Assembly: GCA_029262735.1 (NCBI GenBank)
Contig: JAJCYY010000031.1
Coordinates: forward strand, 42,780-106,779
DNA: 64,000 nucleotides
From: Chloroflexota bacterium
GTDB lineage: Bacteria > Chloroflexota > Dehalococcoidia > Lucifugimonadales > Lucifugimonadaceae
Reading direction: 5' to 3'
Made by a program: the position numbers and the translations under genes. Numbering within the stretch: the stretch's first letter is position 1; the number at the start of each line of letters is the position of its first letter. The notes beneath the pieces were generated by a model, which worked only from the letters and a program-made list of their open reading frames with translations, did not search any database and had not been told where the DNA came from. Shown one piece after another: positions 27,351 to 35,988 of the stretch.

Positions 27351-27866
27351 ATGGCTGAACCGTTCCTGGCGGAAGTAAGAATATTCGGCTTCAACTTCCC
27401 ACCGCGCGGCTGGGCGCAGTGTGATGGGCAGATCCTGCCAATCAACCAGAACCAATCGCTCTATTCGCTGCTGGGGACGACCTATGGCGGCGACGGCCGG
27501 ACCACGTTTGCATTGCCTGAACTGAGAGGCAGGACACCCATCCACGTGGGTGCAAGCAACGGAGTGAACCACACGCTGGGGCAGAAGTCAGGCCAGGAGG
27601 CTGTTGTTCTCGGCACAAATCAGATGCCGCAGCACACTCACCGGCTTCAGGGCGAGACGGGACCTGCAACGACAAACCAGCCTAATGACCAGGTGCTGGC
27701 GACAGCCTCATCGGCGGTGTATCGCAGTCCGGCCAACGGACTGGTTTCGATGAATTCAGGAGCGCTGGCATCTGCCGGAGCCAGTCAAGGTCACAACAAT
27801 ATGCAGCCATACCAGGCGCTGAACTTCTGTATAGCGCTACTTGGCCTCTTTCCATCCCGGAATTGA
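27351..27866 (+). CDS. Tail-collar (Mdp-type) fibre protein 1
   Basis: 171 aa. It starts MAEPFLAEVRIFGFNFPPRG, followed by QCDGQILPINQNQSLYSLLG, TTYGGDGRTTFALPELRGR and GQKSGQEAVVLGTNQMPQHTH: a phage tail-collar domain protein of the Microcystis-dependent-protein (MdpB) kind. The last residues LNFCIALLGLFPSRN are the conserved family end. First of three tandem paralogues, 99 bp after the beta-helix gene. Such proteins resemble phage tail-fibre tips but occur in triplets in many bacterial chromosomes without prophage; their role is unknown. Confidence 0.85.
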   Translation: MAEPFLAEVRIFGFNFPPRGWAQCDGQILPINQNQSLYSLLGTTYGGDGRTTFALPELRGRTPIHVGASNGVNHTLGQKSGQEAVVLGTNQMPQHTHRLQGETGPATTNQPNDQVLATASSAVYRSPANGLVSMNSGALASAGASQGHNNMQPYQALNFCIALLGLFPSRN

Positions 27867-27887
27867 TCAAAGTGAGAGAGTCGAAAC

Positions 27888-28409
27888 ATGGCTGAGCCGT
27901 TTATTGGCGAGATACGGATGTTTGCCGGAAACTTTGCTCCCCGCAGCTGGGCGTTCTGCGATGGCCAACTGCTGGCGATTAGCCAGAACAGTGCGCTCTT
28001 CTCGCTCTTGGGCACGATCTACGGTGGTGATGGTCGGACTACCTTCGGTCTGCCAGACATGCGCGGGCGGATCCCAATTCACTATGGCAGCGGTCCCGGA
28101 CTGACCCCCCGCCAGATAGGCCAGAAGTCAGGCACTGAAAAAGAGACTATCAATGTGAATCAGATGCCGGCACACACACACGAATTGAAGGCCCATCCGG
28201 ATTCCGCCGACCAGACCGAGCTACAGGGCCAAGTGCTGGCATCCACCAGCGCTCCTGTAGACCAGTATGGCCAGGATCCGACCATCGCCAACATGGCGAC
28301 ATCGTCCGTGACTGGCACCGGCGGGTCCAGGGATCACACGAACCTCATGCCTTTTGTCTGCGTCCACTTCATCATCGCGCTGTTCGGAGTTTTCCCCAGC
28401 CGTAACTAG
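27888..28409 (+). CDS. Tail-collar (Mdp-type) fibre protein 2
   Basis: 173 aa, 21 bp after copy 1 and with its own AAAGTGAGAG leader. Same architecture: MAEPFIGEIRMFAGNFAPRS, AFCDGQLLAISQNSALFSLLG, GLPDMRGRIPIHYG, NQMPAHTHELKA, and the end CVHFIIALFGVFPSRN. The middle, between the HTH motif and the end, differs from copies 1 and 3, the pattern expected if each copy presents a different tip. Function as for copy 1. Confidence 0.85.
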   Translation: MAEPFIGEIRMFAGNFAPRSWAFCDGQLLAISQNSALFSLLGTIYGGDGRTTFGLPDMRGRIPIHYGSGPGLTPRQIGQKSGTEKETINVNQMPAHTHELKAHPDSADQTELQGQVLASTSAPVDQYGQDPTIANMATSSVTGTGGSRDHTNLMPFVCVHFIIALFGVFPSRN

Positions 28410-28449
28410 CCAGCCGTAATTAGCCAGCCGGAATTAGGAGGAAGATCAA

Positions 28450-28968
28450 TTGGCCGAACCTTTCATTGCAGAGATCCGGATTTTCGCCGGAAACTTCGCC
28501 CCGCGCGGATGGGCATTCTGCAACGGACAGCTCCTGCCTATCGCTCAGAATACGGCGTTGTTTTCTCTGATCGGAACCACTTACGGCGGTGACGGACGGA
28601 CGACTACGGCCCTTCCAAATATGCAGGGTAGAGCGCCCATGCACCCGGGGCGGGGTCCTGGCCTGACGGCAAGAAGATTAGGCGAGAGAGGTGGAGCGGA
28701 GACTTCAACACTGTCAGAGGATCAGATGCCTAATCACACTCACACGCTACGTGCGTCCGGGGAGTTCGCTACTGACGATGATCCTGCGAACCAGTACCTG
28801 GCCAAAGGCGTCGGCGTGGGTGCATACGAACCCGGTGGAATTACAGCAGCAGCAGCGACCGAGGCGATCACAAATACCGGCGGGGGTCAACTTCACACGA
28901 ATATGCAGCCGTTCCTGGCGATGAGCTTCATCATCGCCCTTGTGGGGTTATTTCCGAGCAGAAGCTAG
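28450..28968 (+). CDS. Tail-collar (Mdp-type) fibre protein 3
   Basis: 172 aa from a TTG start at 28450, supported by AGGAGGAAG 5-6 nt upstream and by alignment with copies 1 and 2 (AEPFIAEIRIFAGNFAPRG). NTALFSLIGTTYGGDGRTT, MQGRAPMHPGRG, DQMPNHTHTLRA and the end MSFIIALVGLFPSRS complete the domain. Of the three it has the most Gly/Ala-rich variable region (YLAKGVGVGAYEPGG). Completes the triplet. Confidence 0.85.
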   Translation: MAEPFIAEIRIFAGNFAPRGWAFCNGQLLPIAQNTALFSLIGTTYGGDGRTTTALPNMQGRAPMHPGRGPGLTARRLGERGGAETSTLSEDQMPNHTHTLRASGEFATDDDPANQYLAKGVGVGAYEPGGITAAAATEAITNTGGGQLHTNMQPFLAMSFIIALVGLFPSRS

Positions 28969-29013
28969 AGAGCCCGGAAGCGAATTTTTCGAGTTCACCG
29001 ACCAACTATTTAT

Positions 29014-30288
29014 ATGAAATCTCACGCAATCCAAACGATGGACCGTCGGACCTTCGTGAAGCTGATGGGCGCTGCGTCGGCCGCAACCACGGCTACATTG
29101 CTGATGCCGGGGGGCCTTGGCGCACCCGGCGTGGTCAAGGATTTCTTCGGTGGCAACGACTTCAAGATCGGGGTGCTGCTGCCCACTTCCGATGCATATC
29201 CGGAGATAGGCGACAACTTGCTTGGCGGCATGCAGGCCTATTTCGGTTCCCGGTCTCAGTTCAGCCCGTCTTTTGTCGTCGAACAGGTGCCTCACGGATA
29301 CGTAGGCGTCACTGACAGGGCAATCAAGCTTGCGCAGGATGACCGCGTTGACATGGTGGTTGCGGGCGTCAGTTCCAAGGTCGCACCACAGCTTCGTGAC
29401 GTATTCGAAGAGAGCAGGACTCCGTTCGTCGTCAGCAACGTTGGCGCCAGTCCCATTCCGTCCACCAGCCTCGGCAGGTACGGGCTGCACAACTCTCTCG
29501 GGCTGTGGCAATCGAGCTGGGCCACCGGCAATTGGGCAGCCAAAAACATCGGCAAGAACAGCGTGATAATCACGACGCTGGCCGACAGTGGCTACGCCAG
29601 CGCCTACAGCTTCCACCTGGGAATGGAGTCTGCGGGAGGACACGTCAGCGAAACCTACTACGCCGACCTGCCGGTTGAGCCGGGTGAGGAGTCGGTTCTT
29701 GATCGAATCGCTGCCACGAAACCGGACTTCATCTACGCAATGATGTCCGGGTCCGCCGGGCGTGAAATTCTGAGTGAGTACGACAACTGGAGCATGCCCC
29801 CTCTGCTGGCGTCCGGGTTCATGGCCGAGAGATTCGCTCTCCCGAACACAGGTTCGGCAGCAGGTCTGCTTAGTGCCGCAACATGGGCGGATGCGCTCGA
29901 TTCAGACGAAAACCGGTCGTTCGCGCAGACGTTCAGGCAGCATGCTGAAAGAGAGCCAGACCAGTTTGCAGCACTCGGCTTTGAAACGGCACAACTGATC
30001 GATGAAAGCGCGCATGCCGTTGACGGCCGGATGGGCAACGGAAGAACGGTGACTGATGCACTTTCGAGCGCAACTATCACCGGACCCCGCGGACTGGTGA
30101 CGTTCGACAAGGAGACCAGAAGCTCAACCGCGCCTCTGTACCTGAGAGAGGTTCGCTCCAAGCGCGCATCCTGGCACAACGTCGTCATTGGCAAGCTTCC
30201 CGGCGTTTCGCTGGACGATGCAAGTGACGCAGGCGTTATGGGAGCCGTGAAGACCGGTCTGCTCAACGAATACCTGTGCAGTAGTTAG
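29014..30288 (+). CDS. Tat-exported periplasmic-binding-protein (leucine-binding type)
   Basis: 424 aa. A twin-arginine signal is clear near the start (MDRRTFVKLMGAASAATTAT, ending before GVVKDFFGG). The rest is a type I periplasmic-binding fold as in branched-chain amino acid ABC receptors: FKIGVLLPTSDAYPEIGDNLLGG, VDMVVAGVSSKVAPQL, NSVIITTLADSGYASAYSF, PDFIYAMMSGSAGREIL. No permease or ATPase genes are near. It follows the tail-collar triplet by 45 bp on the same strand, so it may serve that system, as a sensor or docking protein, and not in uptake. This last point is inference. Confidence 0.8.
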   Translation: MKSHAIQTMDRRTFVKLMGAASAATTATLLMPGGLGAPGVVKDFFGGNDFKIGVLLPTSDAYPEIGDNLLGGMQAYFGSRSQFSPSFVVEQVPHGYVGVTDRAIKLAQDDRVDMVVAGVSSKVAPQLRDVFEESRTPFVVSNVGASPIPSTSLGRYGLHNSLGLWQSSWATGNWAAKNIGKNSVIITTLADSGYASAYSFHLGMESAGGHVSETYYADLPVEPGEESVLDRIAATKPDFIYAMMSGSAGREILSEYDNWSMPPLLASGFMAERFALPNTGSAAGLLSAATWADALDSDENRSFAQTFRQHAEREPDQFAALGFETAQLIDESAHAVDGRMGNGRTVTDALSSATITGPRGLVTFDKETRSSTAPLYLREVRSKRASWHNVVIGKLPGVSLDDASDAGVMGAVKTGLLNEYLCSS

Positions 30289-30401
30289 AGTCCGGGTTGG
30301 CTTTCATCCGCCAGGGCAGTCGACCACCTATCATTGAACAGGCGCCGCGGTTGCGGCCAGCCTGTGCCACAGTGAACAAAGACTCTGCCTGAAACTTAGA
30401 T

Positions 30402-30716
30402 ATGGACCTGAGCAACCTGAATGTCGAGGACTTCTCCGCGCGCATCGGAGACGAGTTCCGCATCGCGGTCAACGACGGCGATCCGGTGACCCTGGTGCTC
30501 ACCGCTGCCGAAGTTCAGGCGGCGGCAGAGACGACAGACCGCACCGACAGCGCCTTTTCCGTCGTTTTTCGTGGTCCTTTGAACAGTCCGCTGCCGCAAC
30601 AGATATTCGAGATGGAGCACCCCGAAATGGGAACGCTGCCGCTGTTCATTGTGCCGGTACAGCAAGATGAGCAGGGAATTTACTACGAGGCGATATTCAC
30701 TCGTTTAGAAGCCTGA
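30402..30716 (+). CDS. DUF6916-like small protein
   Basis: 104 aa, no signal peptide. LNVEDFSARIGDEFRIAV, TLVLTAAEVQA, FSVVFRGPLNSPLPQQIFEMEHPEMGTLPLFIVPV and YYEAIFTRLE match, as far as I recall, the DUF6916 family, a beta-rich protein usually found next to tail-collar/Mdp genes. Function unknown; possibly a chaperone or baseplate-like partner. It is the last plus-strand gene of the island. Confidence 0.65.
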   Translation: MDLSNLNVEDFSARIGDEFRIAVNDGDPVTLVLTAAEVQAAAETTDRTDSAFSVVFRGPLNSPLPQQIFEMEHPEMGTLPLFIVPVQQDEQGIYYEAIFTRLEA

Positions 30717-30770
30717 GGCTAAAGCACCTCAGACCGCCCGCTGCATTCGTCGCCGATCAGCAAAGCGCGG

Positions 30771-31292
30771 TCAGTCCAGTACCTCTTCAAGGCGAGCCGC
30801 CTCGTCGGGCATCACACCGGACCACTCCATCAGATCGTGCGTCTGATAGTCCTCAACCTGTGTGAAACCAAGTCGCCGATAGAACCGGATGGCACCGAGG
30901 TTGGTCTTGTGTACCGAGTGCCTGAGTAGGAGGCCGCTCTTTTTCGCTTCTTCCTGGAGCCGCAGAAGCAGGGCGGTGCCAACTCCTTTCCCGCGGAGAT
31001 CGGGTACGAGCGCGATATCAAGCAGCCGGATCTCATGCGCGTCTCTGTTGATCCAGGTCCTGCCGGCATCACCGCCGTCAACAGTCACGATAGAGATCTC
31101 TGCATCGGGGAAGCGACGCGAGTAGTCCGTCTTCTGGGCATTGAACTGCATCCGAACGAAATCCGCTTTTTCGCTATCGCTCCACGGCACCACGTCCAAC
31201 TCGTCCTGTCGAGTCGATTGGTAGAGACTCAGCAGGAACGGCTCATCGGCGGCTGCCGCTTTACGAAGCGCTATACAATCCCCGTAGTTCAT
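30771..31292 (-). CDS. GNAT-family N-acetyltransferase of the tail-collar island
   Basis: 173 aa. LRKAAAADEPFLLSLYQSTR opens it, with the acetyl-CoA loop at VPDLRGKGVGTALLLRLQEEA (R-G-x-G-x-G) and the closing NLGAIRFYRRLGFTQVEDYQTH. The phrase WSDSEKADFVRMQFNAQ is, from memory, typical of a GNAT subgroup often encoded beside tail-collar clusters, so it may modify a fibre protein or a partner. It is convergent to the DUF6916-like gene. The context link is inference. Confidence 0.8.
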   Translation of the reverse strand: MNYGDCIALRKAAAADEPFLLSLYQSTRQDELDVVPWSDSEKADFVRMQFNAQKTDYSRRFPDAEISIVTVDGGDAGRTWINRDAHEIRLLDIALVPDLRGKGVGTALLLRLQEEAKKSGLLLRHSVHKTNLGAIRFYRRLGFTQVEDYQTHDLMEWSGVMPDEAARLEEVLD

Positions 31293-31368
31293 GATCTAGG
31301 TGTCAGCTTCCGGGCCGACGGTCGGTATGAGTCGTCGATCCGGAGTCCGGCGTCTCCCTTTATGGCCA

Positions 31369-32352
31369 CTACTCCTCGAGCCGCTTCAGATACTGGCCCA
31401 TCCAGTCGTACTTCACCAGCTCCGCATAGGCATCCATAAGAGCCCTCGTGATCGGGCCGTGGGGTGAGCCATCGCCGATCTGGTTGCCCTGCACGCTCCT
31501 CACACCGCAAATGCACAGCGAAGTTGACGTGAGAAAGACCTCATCCGCAGTCGTGGCGTCGAACATGTCGATGTCCTTCTCGACAACCGGCACATCGATC
31601 TTCGCCGCCAGCTCAATCGCCGTCTCGCGGCTGATCCCACCAAGCACGTACTGAGGATGCGGCGTGTACATCACCCCATCCTTAATCGTGAAAATGTTCG
31701 AGCCGATGCCCTCCGAGAGAAAGCCTCGCGTGTCCAGCAGAATCGCCCATGACTCCGGGTCGTGCGCCTTCGCCTCGTTGTCCGCCATGATCAGGTTCAG
31801 GTAGTTGTGAGACTTCGCCCGAGGACTCAGCGACTCCGGCGGAGTACGGCGGATGGCAGGTATCCATACATCGATGCCGTCTCGATACAGGCGCGCCCGG
31901 GGCTTCAAGGGCAGGGGAGCGCACTCGATAATCACGCTGGAACCGCCCGCCGTCTCCCACATGTCACCACCGACGAGGTCCACTCCCCGCGAAACGCGCT
32001 GACCGACCCAGTAATCGTCGTCCGGTCCCAGCAGGGGAAGATTAGCCTCCAGCACCTCTTCGCTGTGCGCAACCATCTCTTTTTGGGTCATGCCAGGATC
32101 AATCTGGACGTACTTGAGGGAGTTGTAAAAGCGGGCAATATGCTCCTCAATTTTAAAAATCCGGTGTCCGAACGTTCGTGTCATATCGAACACGGCATCG
32201 CCATACTTGAAACCCCGGTCCCTGAACGGGACTCTGACCTCACTCTCAGGGACGATAGCGCCGTTGAAATAGGCGACTCGCTCGCCAGGCTTGCGACCGG
32301 ATGCGCCAGCCTCAGTTTCAGCAGACCCAGTTTCGGCAGAGAGAGAGGTCAT
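31369..32352 (-). CDS. Class IV aminotransferase (branched-chain aminotransferase-like)
   Basis: 327 aa from ATG 32352 (AAAGGA 6 nt upstream); the longer frame to 32472 is not supported. Fold-type IV PLP enzyme: FRDRGFKYGDAVFDMTRTFG, FYNSLKYVQID, SHNYLNLIMADNEAKAHDPE (PLP Lys in the AKSHNYL segment), FLSEGIGSNIFTIKDG, and TADEVFLTSTSLCICGVRSV. It may be a branched-chain-amino-acid transaminase, D-amino-acid transaminase or 4-amino-4-deoxychorismate lyase relative; the first is the best guess. It is divergent from the ribbon-helix-helix gene at 32534. Confidence 0.85.
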   Translation of the reverse strand: MTSLSAETGSAETEAGASGRKPGERVAYFNGAIVPESEVRVPFRDRGFKYGDAVFDMTRTFGHRIFKIEEHIARFYNSLKYVQIDPGMTQKEMVAHSEEVLEANLPLLGPDDDYWVGQRVSRGVDLVGGDMWETAGGSSVIIECAPLPLKPRARLYRDGIDVWIPAIRRTPPESLSPRAKSHNYLNLIMADNEAKAHDPESWAILLDTRGFLSEGIGSNIFTIKDGVMYTPHPQYVLGGISRETAIELAAKIDVPVVEKDIDMFDATTADEVFLTSTSLCICGVRSVQGNQIGDGSPHGPITRALMDAYAELVKYDWMGQYLKRLEE

Positions 32353-32482
32353 ATCGAGTCCTTTCAAGCGGGTCGGGAATGTCGGCAGCAGGGGAATCTT
32401 AACCGGTGAATCGCCGCGCCTCAATAAACAGCCTGAAGTCGTATTCGAGTGAGCAAGAGCCACAGCCTGCACCCGGCAGGTA

Positions 32483-32507
32483 TATGTACAGGTTTATGTA
32501 TGTATGG
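32483..32507. promoter_or_regulatory. TATGTA motif cluster before the ribbon-helix-helix gene
   Basis: Three TATGTA hexamers at 32483-32488, 32495-32500 and 32499-32504 (the last two overlapping as TATGTATGTATG) lie 27-50 bp before the ATG of the ribbon-helix-helix gene, in the shared upstream region with the class IV aminotransferase. The same hexamer or its complement recurs five times downstream of that gene (33502-33635). A candidate autoregulatory operator. Confidence 0.45.
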
Positions 32508-32533
32508 ATCAGTTCAATAACGGAAGGTAGCGG

Positions 32534-33214
32534 ATGCCCGGAATCATAGTCAGCCGGCCGATTTTCAACACTCTGTTCAAGCTTGCACACGAAGAAGGAA
32601 TGAGCATCAACGCATTCCTTACCAGGCTGCTTGAGAACGCAGGACCGGACGCTGTGAAGCAGGTGGCGACCGGAAAAATCTCAGCCGTCGGAGCGGACAC
32701 AGACGGCTTCAGTGCAGACAGCGACCAGGCCGCTGAGTCAGGAACCGTCGAGATCGTGGGCACCGAGCAGCTGGCGACTGAATTCAGCGCTTCGGTCCCG
32801 GCCGGGCAAAACCGTCTGACCGCAGCCGGACAAAATACGGTCCGTCCGATCGAATATGACGACCAGCACGACGCCACAGCACCGACAATCGGGATCGGCG
32901 TTGTCCCGGAGACCGGTGAGGCCGTGCCAGGACGCAGGATCGGCAACTCCATCTGGGACAAGGTCGTCTCTATGGAAGGCCGCAGATTCTCGACCAGCCG
33001 CGGCAAGAAGTTCAGCTACAAGGTGACGGGCGAATACATCGTGGTGCGGCACTCGGCCGCCCGCATCCCCCGCAGCCAGTTCGACAAAGCGCAGAAGATG
33101 TGGCCGGTCAGCGGTCCTTCAAGACTGGTCGGCGTGTACGCGCCTTCGGTGGTCTGGGCCGTGATGCGGGAAGCGTCAGAGGCGACGGAGAAAGCAGAAC
33201 CGGCCGCAGTTTAG
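32534..33214 (+). CDS. Ribbon-helix-helix DNA-binding protein with C-terminal unknown domain
   Basis: 226 aa, ATG start with GGAAGGTAGC before it. Residues 1-38 look like a ribbon-helix-helix (IIVSRPIFNTLFKLAHEEGM, SINAFLTRLLENAG; MSxxAFLxxLLEN is a typical helix B). A low-complexity, acidic linker follows (residues about 45-130). The end (GRRFSTSRGKKFSYKVTGEY, IVVRHSAARIPRSQFDKAQK, SVVWAVM) is a small domain found with restriction-type or other DNA-associated proteins. It probably binds the TATGTA motifs on both sides of its gene. Targets are unproven. Confidence 0.65.
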   Translation: MPGIIVSRPIFNTLFKLAHEEGMSINAFLTRLLENAGPDAVKQVATGKISAVGADTDGFSADSDQAAESGTVEIVGTEQLATEFSASVPAGQNRLTAAGQNTVRPIEYDDQHDATAPTIGIGVVPETGEAVPGRRIGNSIWDKVVSMEGRRFSTSRGKKFSYKVTGEYIVVRHSAARIPRSQFDKAQKMWPVSGPSRLVGVYAPSVVWAVMREASEATEKAEPAAV

Positions 33215-33289
33215 TTTTTTCCTTTTTTTCTTCGCCGTTCGAGACGAGCGGTTGCCGGAGAGTTTGGGTGATTATCCAAGCTCAGTCAC

Positions 33290-33420
33290 CTCTCTGTCAT
33301 TCTGTCCCTCTCCTGAGCGAAGTCGAATGGATTGATTCAGAATTTCTCAGGCGTCAGCGGTATGATCGCCGAATCCCCTCTCCCGCAGGCGGGAGAGGGT
33401 TAGGGTGAGGGTCGTTTCGG
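33290..33420. repeat. Intergenic dispersed repeats
   Basis: Contains CTGTCATTCTG...ATTGATTCAGAATTTCTC (33295-33350) with TCCTGAGCGAAGTCGAATGG inserted (33311-33330), and a CCCCTCTCCCGCAGGCGGGAGAGGG hairpin (33375-33400). The same hairpin class occurs at 62832. No gene. Confidence 0.7.
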
Positions 33421-33501
33421 CTTGTGTGATCGAGTTGATTCGCTTGAACGAACGATCTTCAAACGACCACCTCAAGAAGTGACCAGTCCGGGTAAAGCCA
33501 A

Positions 33502-33635
33502 TATGTACCGCCGGGCTACCCAAAACCCGGCATATGTATCGGCTATGCAACTACGGAAAAACGCTACACATATCTCCAGTACTACCAGTTCTAACAGACA
33601 GCCTATACATACATATATATCGGCGTATATACATA
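33502..33635. promoter_or_regulatory. TATGTA/TACATA motif array before the acyl-CoA dehydrogenase gene
   Basis: The hexamer TATGTA or its complement TACATA occurs at 33502-33507, 33533-33538, 33606-33611, 33610-33615 and 33630-33635, embedded in unusually AT-rich sequence (CATATATATCGGCGTATATA). It lies 117-250 bp before the ATG at 33752. Together with the cluster at 32483 it brackets the ribbon-helix-helix gene. Confidence 0.45.
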
Positions 33636-33751
33636 TAACCGCTCTTCACTCCCTCGGCAGCAGGAACCTTCACTGCTTTCGTCCCTCACCTGCCCCCCCC
33701 GGCATAGTGCATAATCCACCATTCCGGCCAGCAGCTATCGAGGGACATTCG

Positions 33752-34912
33752 ATGACGACGGCGAACTTCACGACCGTTCAGCAAAACATCAACGAAATCG
33801 CTGATCGTTGGAAAACCGAAAGGACCGATCGGCAGAGCCGCACCGCCCTCCACAGAGCCGACATCGATGAGCTTGCGGCAGCCGGTTTCACCCTCACAGG
33901 CGTCCCAACGACCCACGGCGGCCTCTGGGAATCGATCGAGACCTCGACTCGCCCCGTCTGCGACCTCCTCTACACCCTCGCCCGCGGCGACTCCTCGGTC
34001 GCACTCGTAGCGTCGATGCACCCTGGCGTTTTGGCCGTCATCGGATGGCTCGTCAAGCCGGAAATCGACCCGCAACGCCAGGCTGCCTGGACCGAACAGC
34101 GTGAATGGGCCTTCGAGACGGCGAAAGCGGGCCATTTCTGGGGCACCATCACCTCTGAGCCCGGTAGCAGCGGCGACGTCTCGAAGACCAGCTCTCGGGC
34201 CCGGCCTGCCGGCAACCTGGACGAAAAGTACCTGATGACCGGGCTAAAACACTTCGGCAGCGGCACCGGAATGACCTCTTACATGATCACAACCGCTGTC
34301 ACTGAGGGCGAAGACAGCGTCGAAAGCTTCTACATGGACCTGCGAGACGTGCCGATGGACGGCTCCGGCGGGGTGAAGATGATCGCTCCATGGGAGGGTC
34401 ACGGCATGATCGCGACGCAGAGCCATGCCCTCTCTTTCACCGATTTTCCCGTTACTCGCTCAGCCTGGCCCAACGCCTCCGACCAGATCCGGCCACTCGC
34501 CACCGCTCCGGTCCGGTGCATGTTCACTGCGGTGATCGCGGGAATCGTCGAGGAAGCGGTCAGCACAGCACGTGCTCAGCTTGCGAAGAAACACGACAGG
34601 CTCTCACCGTTCGAGCAGATCGAATGGAGCCGCGTGGAGATCGAGGCATGGCAGGTCAGGAAACTCTATGAAGCGATGCTCAACGGGATGGACGACCCCG
34701 ACACCCGCGCTCGCCAGGTGTTGCTCGGAAAAACGGCCATCGCCGAGCTGTCTGAAAACCTGCTCACACGACTCTCGCGCGTAGTCGGCGGCAGCTCGTT
34801 CTCACTCCGTACACCCTACGGTTATTGGGCCCAGGACGTACGTGCGCTGGGCTTTTTGAGGCCGCCGTGGGGGCTGGCGTTCGACGAGATCAATCGAACT
34901 ACGTGGGAATAG
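33752..34912 (+). CDS. Acyl-CoA dehydrogenase-family flavoenzyme
   Basis: 386 aa from ATG 33752 (GAGGGA 7 nt upstream); the frame is open to 33422 but that part is AT-rich promoter. Segments of the acyl-CoA dehydrogenase fold are: ADIDELAAAGFTLTGVPTTHGG, GDSSVALVASMHPGVLAVIG, FWGTITSEPGSSGDVSKT (the FAD-contacting beta domain), and the C-terminal helices (FEQIEWSRVEIEAWQVRKLYE, RVVGGSSFSLRTPYGYWAQDVRALGFLRPP cut here). The position where an ACAD has its catalytic Glu is not obvious, so an oxidase or FMN/hydroxylase-type relative is also possible. Probably FAD-dependent. Cytoplasmic. Confidence 0.8.
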   Translation: MTTANFTTVQQNINEIADRWKTERTDRQSRTALHRADIDELAAAGFTLTGVPTTHGGLWESIETSTRPVCDLLYTLARGDSSVALVASMHPGVLAVIGWLVKPEIDPQRQAAWTEQREWAFETAKAGHFWGTITSEPGSSGDVSKTSSRARPAGNLDEKYLMTGLKHFGSGTGMTSYMITTAVTEGEDSVESFYMDLRDVPMDGSGGVKMIAPWEGHGMIATQSHALSFTDFPVTRSAWPNASDQIRPLATAPVRCMFTAVIAGIVEEAVSTARAQLAKKHDRLSPFEQIEWSRVEIEAWQVRKLYEAMLNGMDDPDTRARQVLLGKTAIAELSENLLTRLSRVVGGSSFSLRTPYGYWAQDVRALGFLRPPWGLAFDEINRTTWE

Positions 34913-35133
34913 CGGGTCAGCCTCGTCTTTCCGGCAGCCAATCTGAACAAGCCGCCCGACTACCACGCCCCCTCACGTTCCGCCGCGAACACCCTCGATA
35001 CCGACCATCCGGGATGCGCTCGCTGCCCGTCCCGGGTCGTTCGTCGGCATGAAGTCGCGGGTGCGCAGCTGGACCACCCGTACCGGGTCGCCAGCATCAC
35101 GCGGTTCAGCCGCACGAAAGCGCCGATACTCCC

Positions 35134-35460
35134 CTACCTTCGAATGTAGAGTTCTTGCACCCTGCACAGGAAACCGTCGAACGGAATCGGATCGAACTCG
35201 AGCATGAACGTTTTCTCTTCGCCCGGTCCAAGCTCCCCTGCGACGTATTTCACATCGGCGGTAGCCTTTTTCTCAGTCAGCAGCGCTCCGGAGACGCCAA
35301 CGCCCTTGTCCTCATCGCTTGTGTTGAGCACGGTGCAATCCAGGACCAGTCCGTCCGGGATCGAGAACACCTCTTGCTTGACCACTTTGAAATCGCTCTT
35401 GACGCATGCCGTAACCAGTACGGCGACTCCCAGCAGTAGCAAGATCAGACCAGGTTTCAA
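35134..35460 (-). CDS. Small lipoprotein, FxLYD-like
   Basis: 108 aa. Signal peptide with lipobox at residues about 15-19 (LVTAC-V), then a single beta-sandwich domain of about 85 residues: DFKVVKQEVFSIPDGLVLDCTVLN, GVSGALLTEKK, GELGPGEEKTFMLEFD. Pattern and length recall FxLYD-type domains (a strand pair with an intervening Leu-Asn-Thr loop). Extracytoplasmic, role unknown. It stands alone between repeats. Confidence 0.7.
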   Translation of the reverse strand: MKPGLILLLLGVAVLVTACVKSDFKVVKQEVFSIPDGLVLDCTVLNTSDEDKGVGVSGALLTEKKATADVKYVAGELGPGEEKTFMLEFDPIPFDGFLCRVQELYIRR

Positions 35461-35559
35461 GCGGCGTAGTCCTCCGGCTCATCAACATGTATCGAGTTTC
35501 TACTCAACGGTACCAGTGTGATTGGACGGAATCCCGGTGAGAAGACGAGGTATCCGCAA

Positions 35560-35940
35560 TTTTGTCATTCTGAACGTGATTGACATCATCTCCGACAAAA
35601 GAGTTCGGAATCTCTCGAGTGACCGCTCAAGATCGGTAAGATCTCTCCGCTGCGGTCGAGATGACGGATTTCTCTCCCCCCGAAACGGGTATCCGCTTGC
35701 GGCCCAACAGCGCAGTCGTATTCCCTGAGCGAAGTCGAAGGGTCTCTATAGGCGACGAGTCAGCCTGTCACGATGGTTCGCGAATGAGTCCGGTTTTCTT
35801 GATGTGACCGGCGCTACGGGCGACGAGTGATCTTATTCAAGGCGACCATATGCGCAAGAGATCCTTCGACTTCGTTTCACTTCGCTCAGGAAACACCGTT
35901 CGCTTCGCAGGCTGGACTCAGCATTTTTGTCCGCCCTTAC
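35560..35940. repeat. Intergenic dispersed repeats
   Basis: GTCATTCTGAACGTGATTGAC (35563-35583), CGGAATCTCTCGAGTGACC (about 35610), TCTCTCCGCTGCGGTCGAGAT (about 35641-35661) and CCCTGAGCGAAGTCGAAGGG (35727-35746) recur here. The 528 bp between the lipoprotein and the zinc-finger gene contain no convincing reading frame. Confidence 0.6.
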
Positions 35941-35988
35941 CAGACGGCTGCGCAGTCCCTGCCGCAAAACGCGGCGTTGCCGCCCGCA

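Noticed and set aside
27351..28968. Prophage tail region
   Set aside because: Only tail-collar proteins are present, no capsid, terminase, portal, lysis or integrase genes nearby; the MdpB-type triplet is a chromosomal arrangement.
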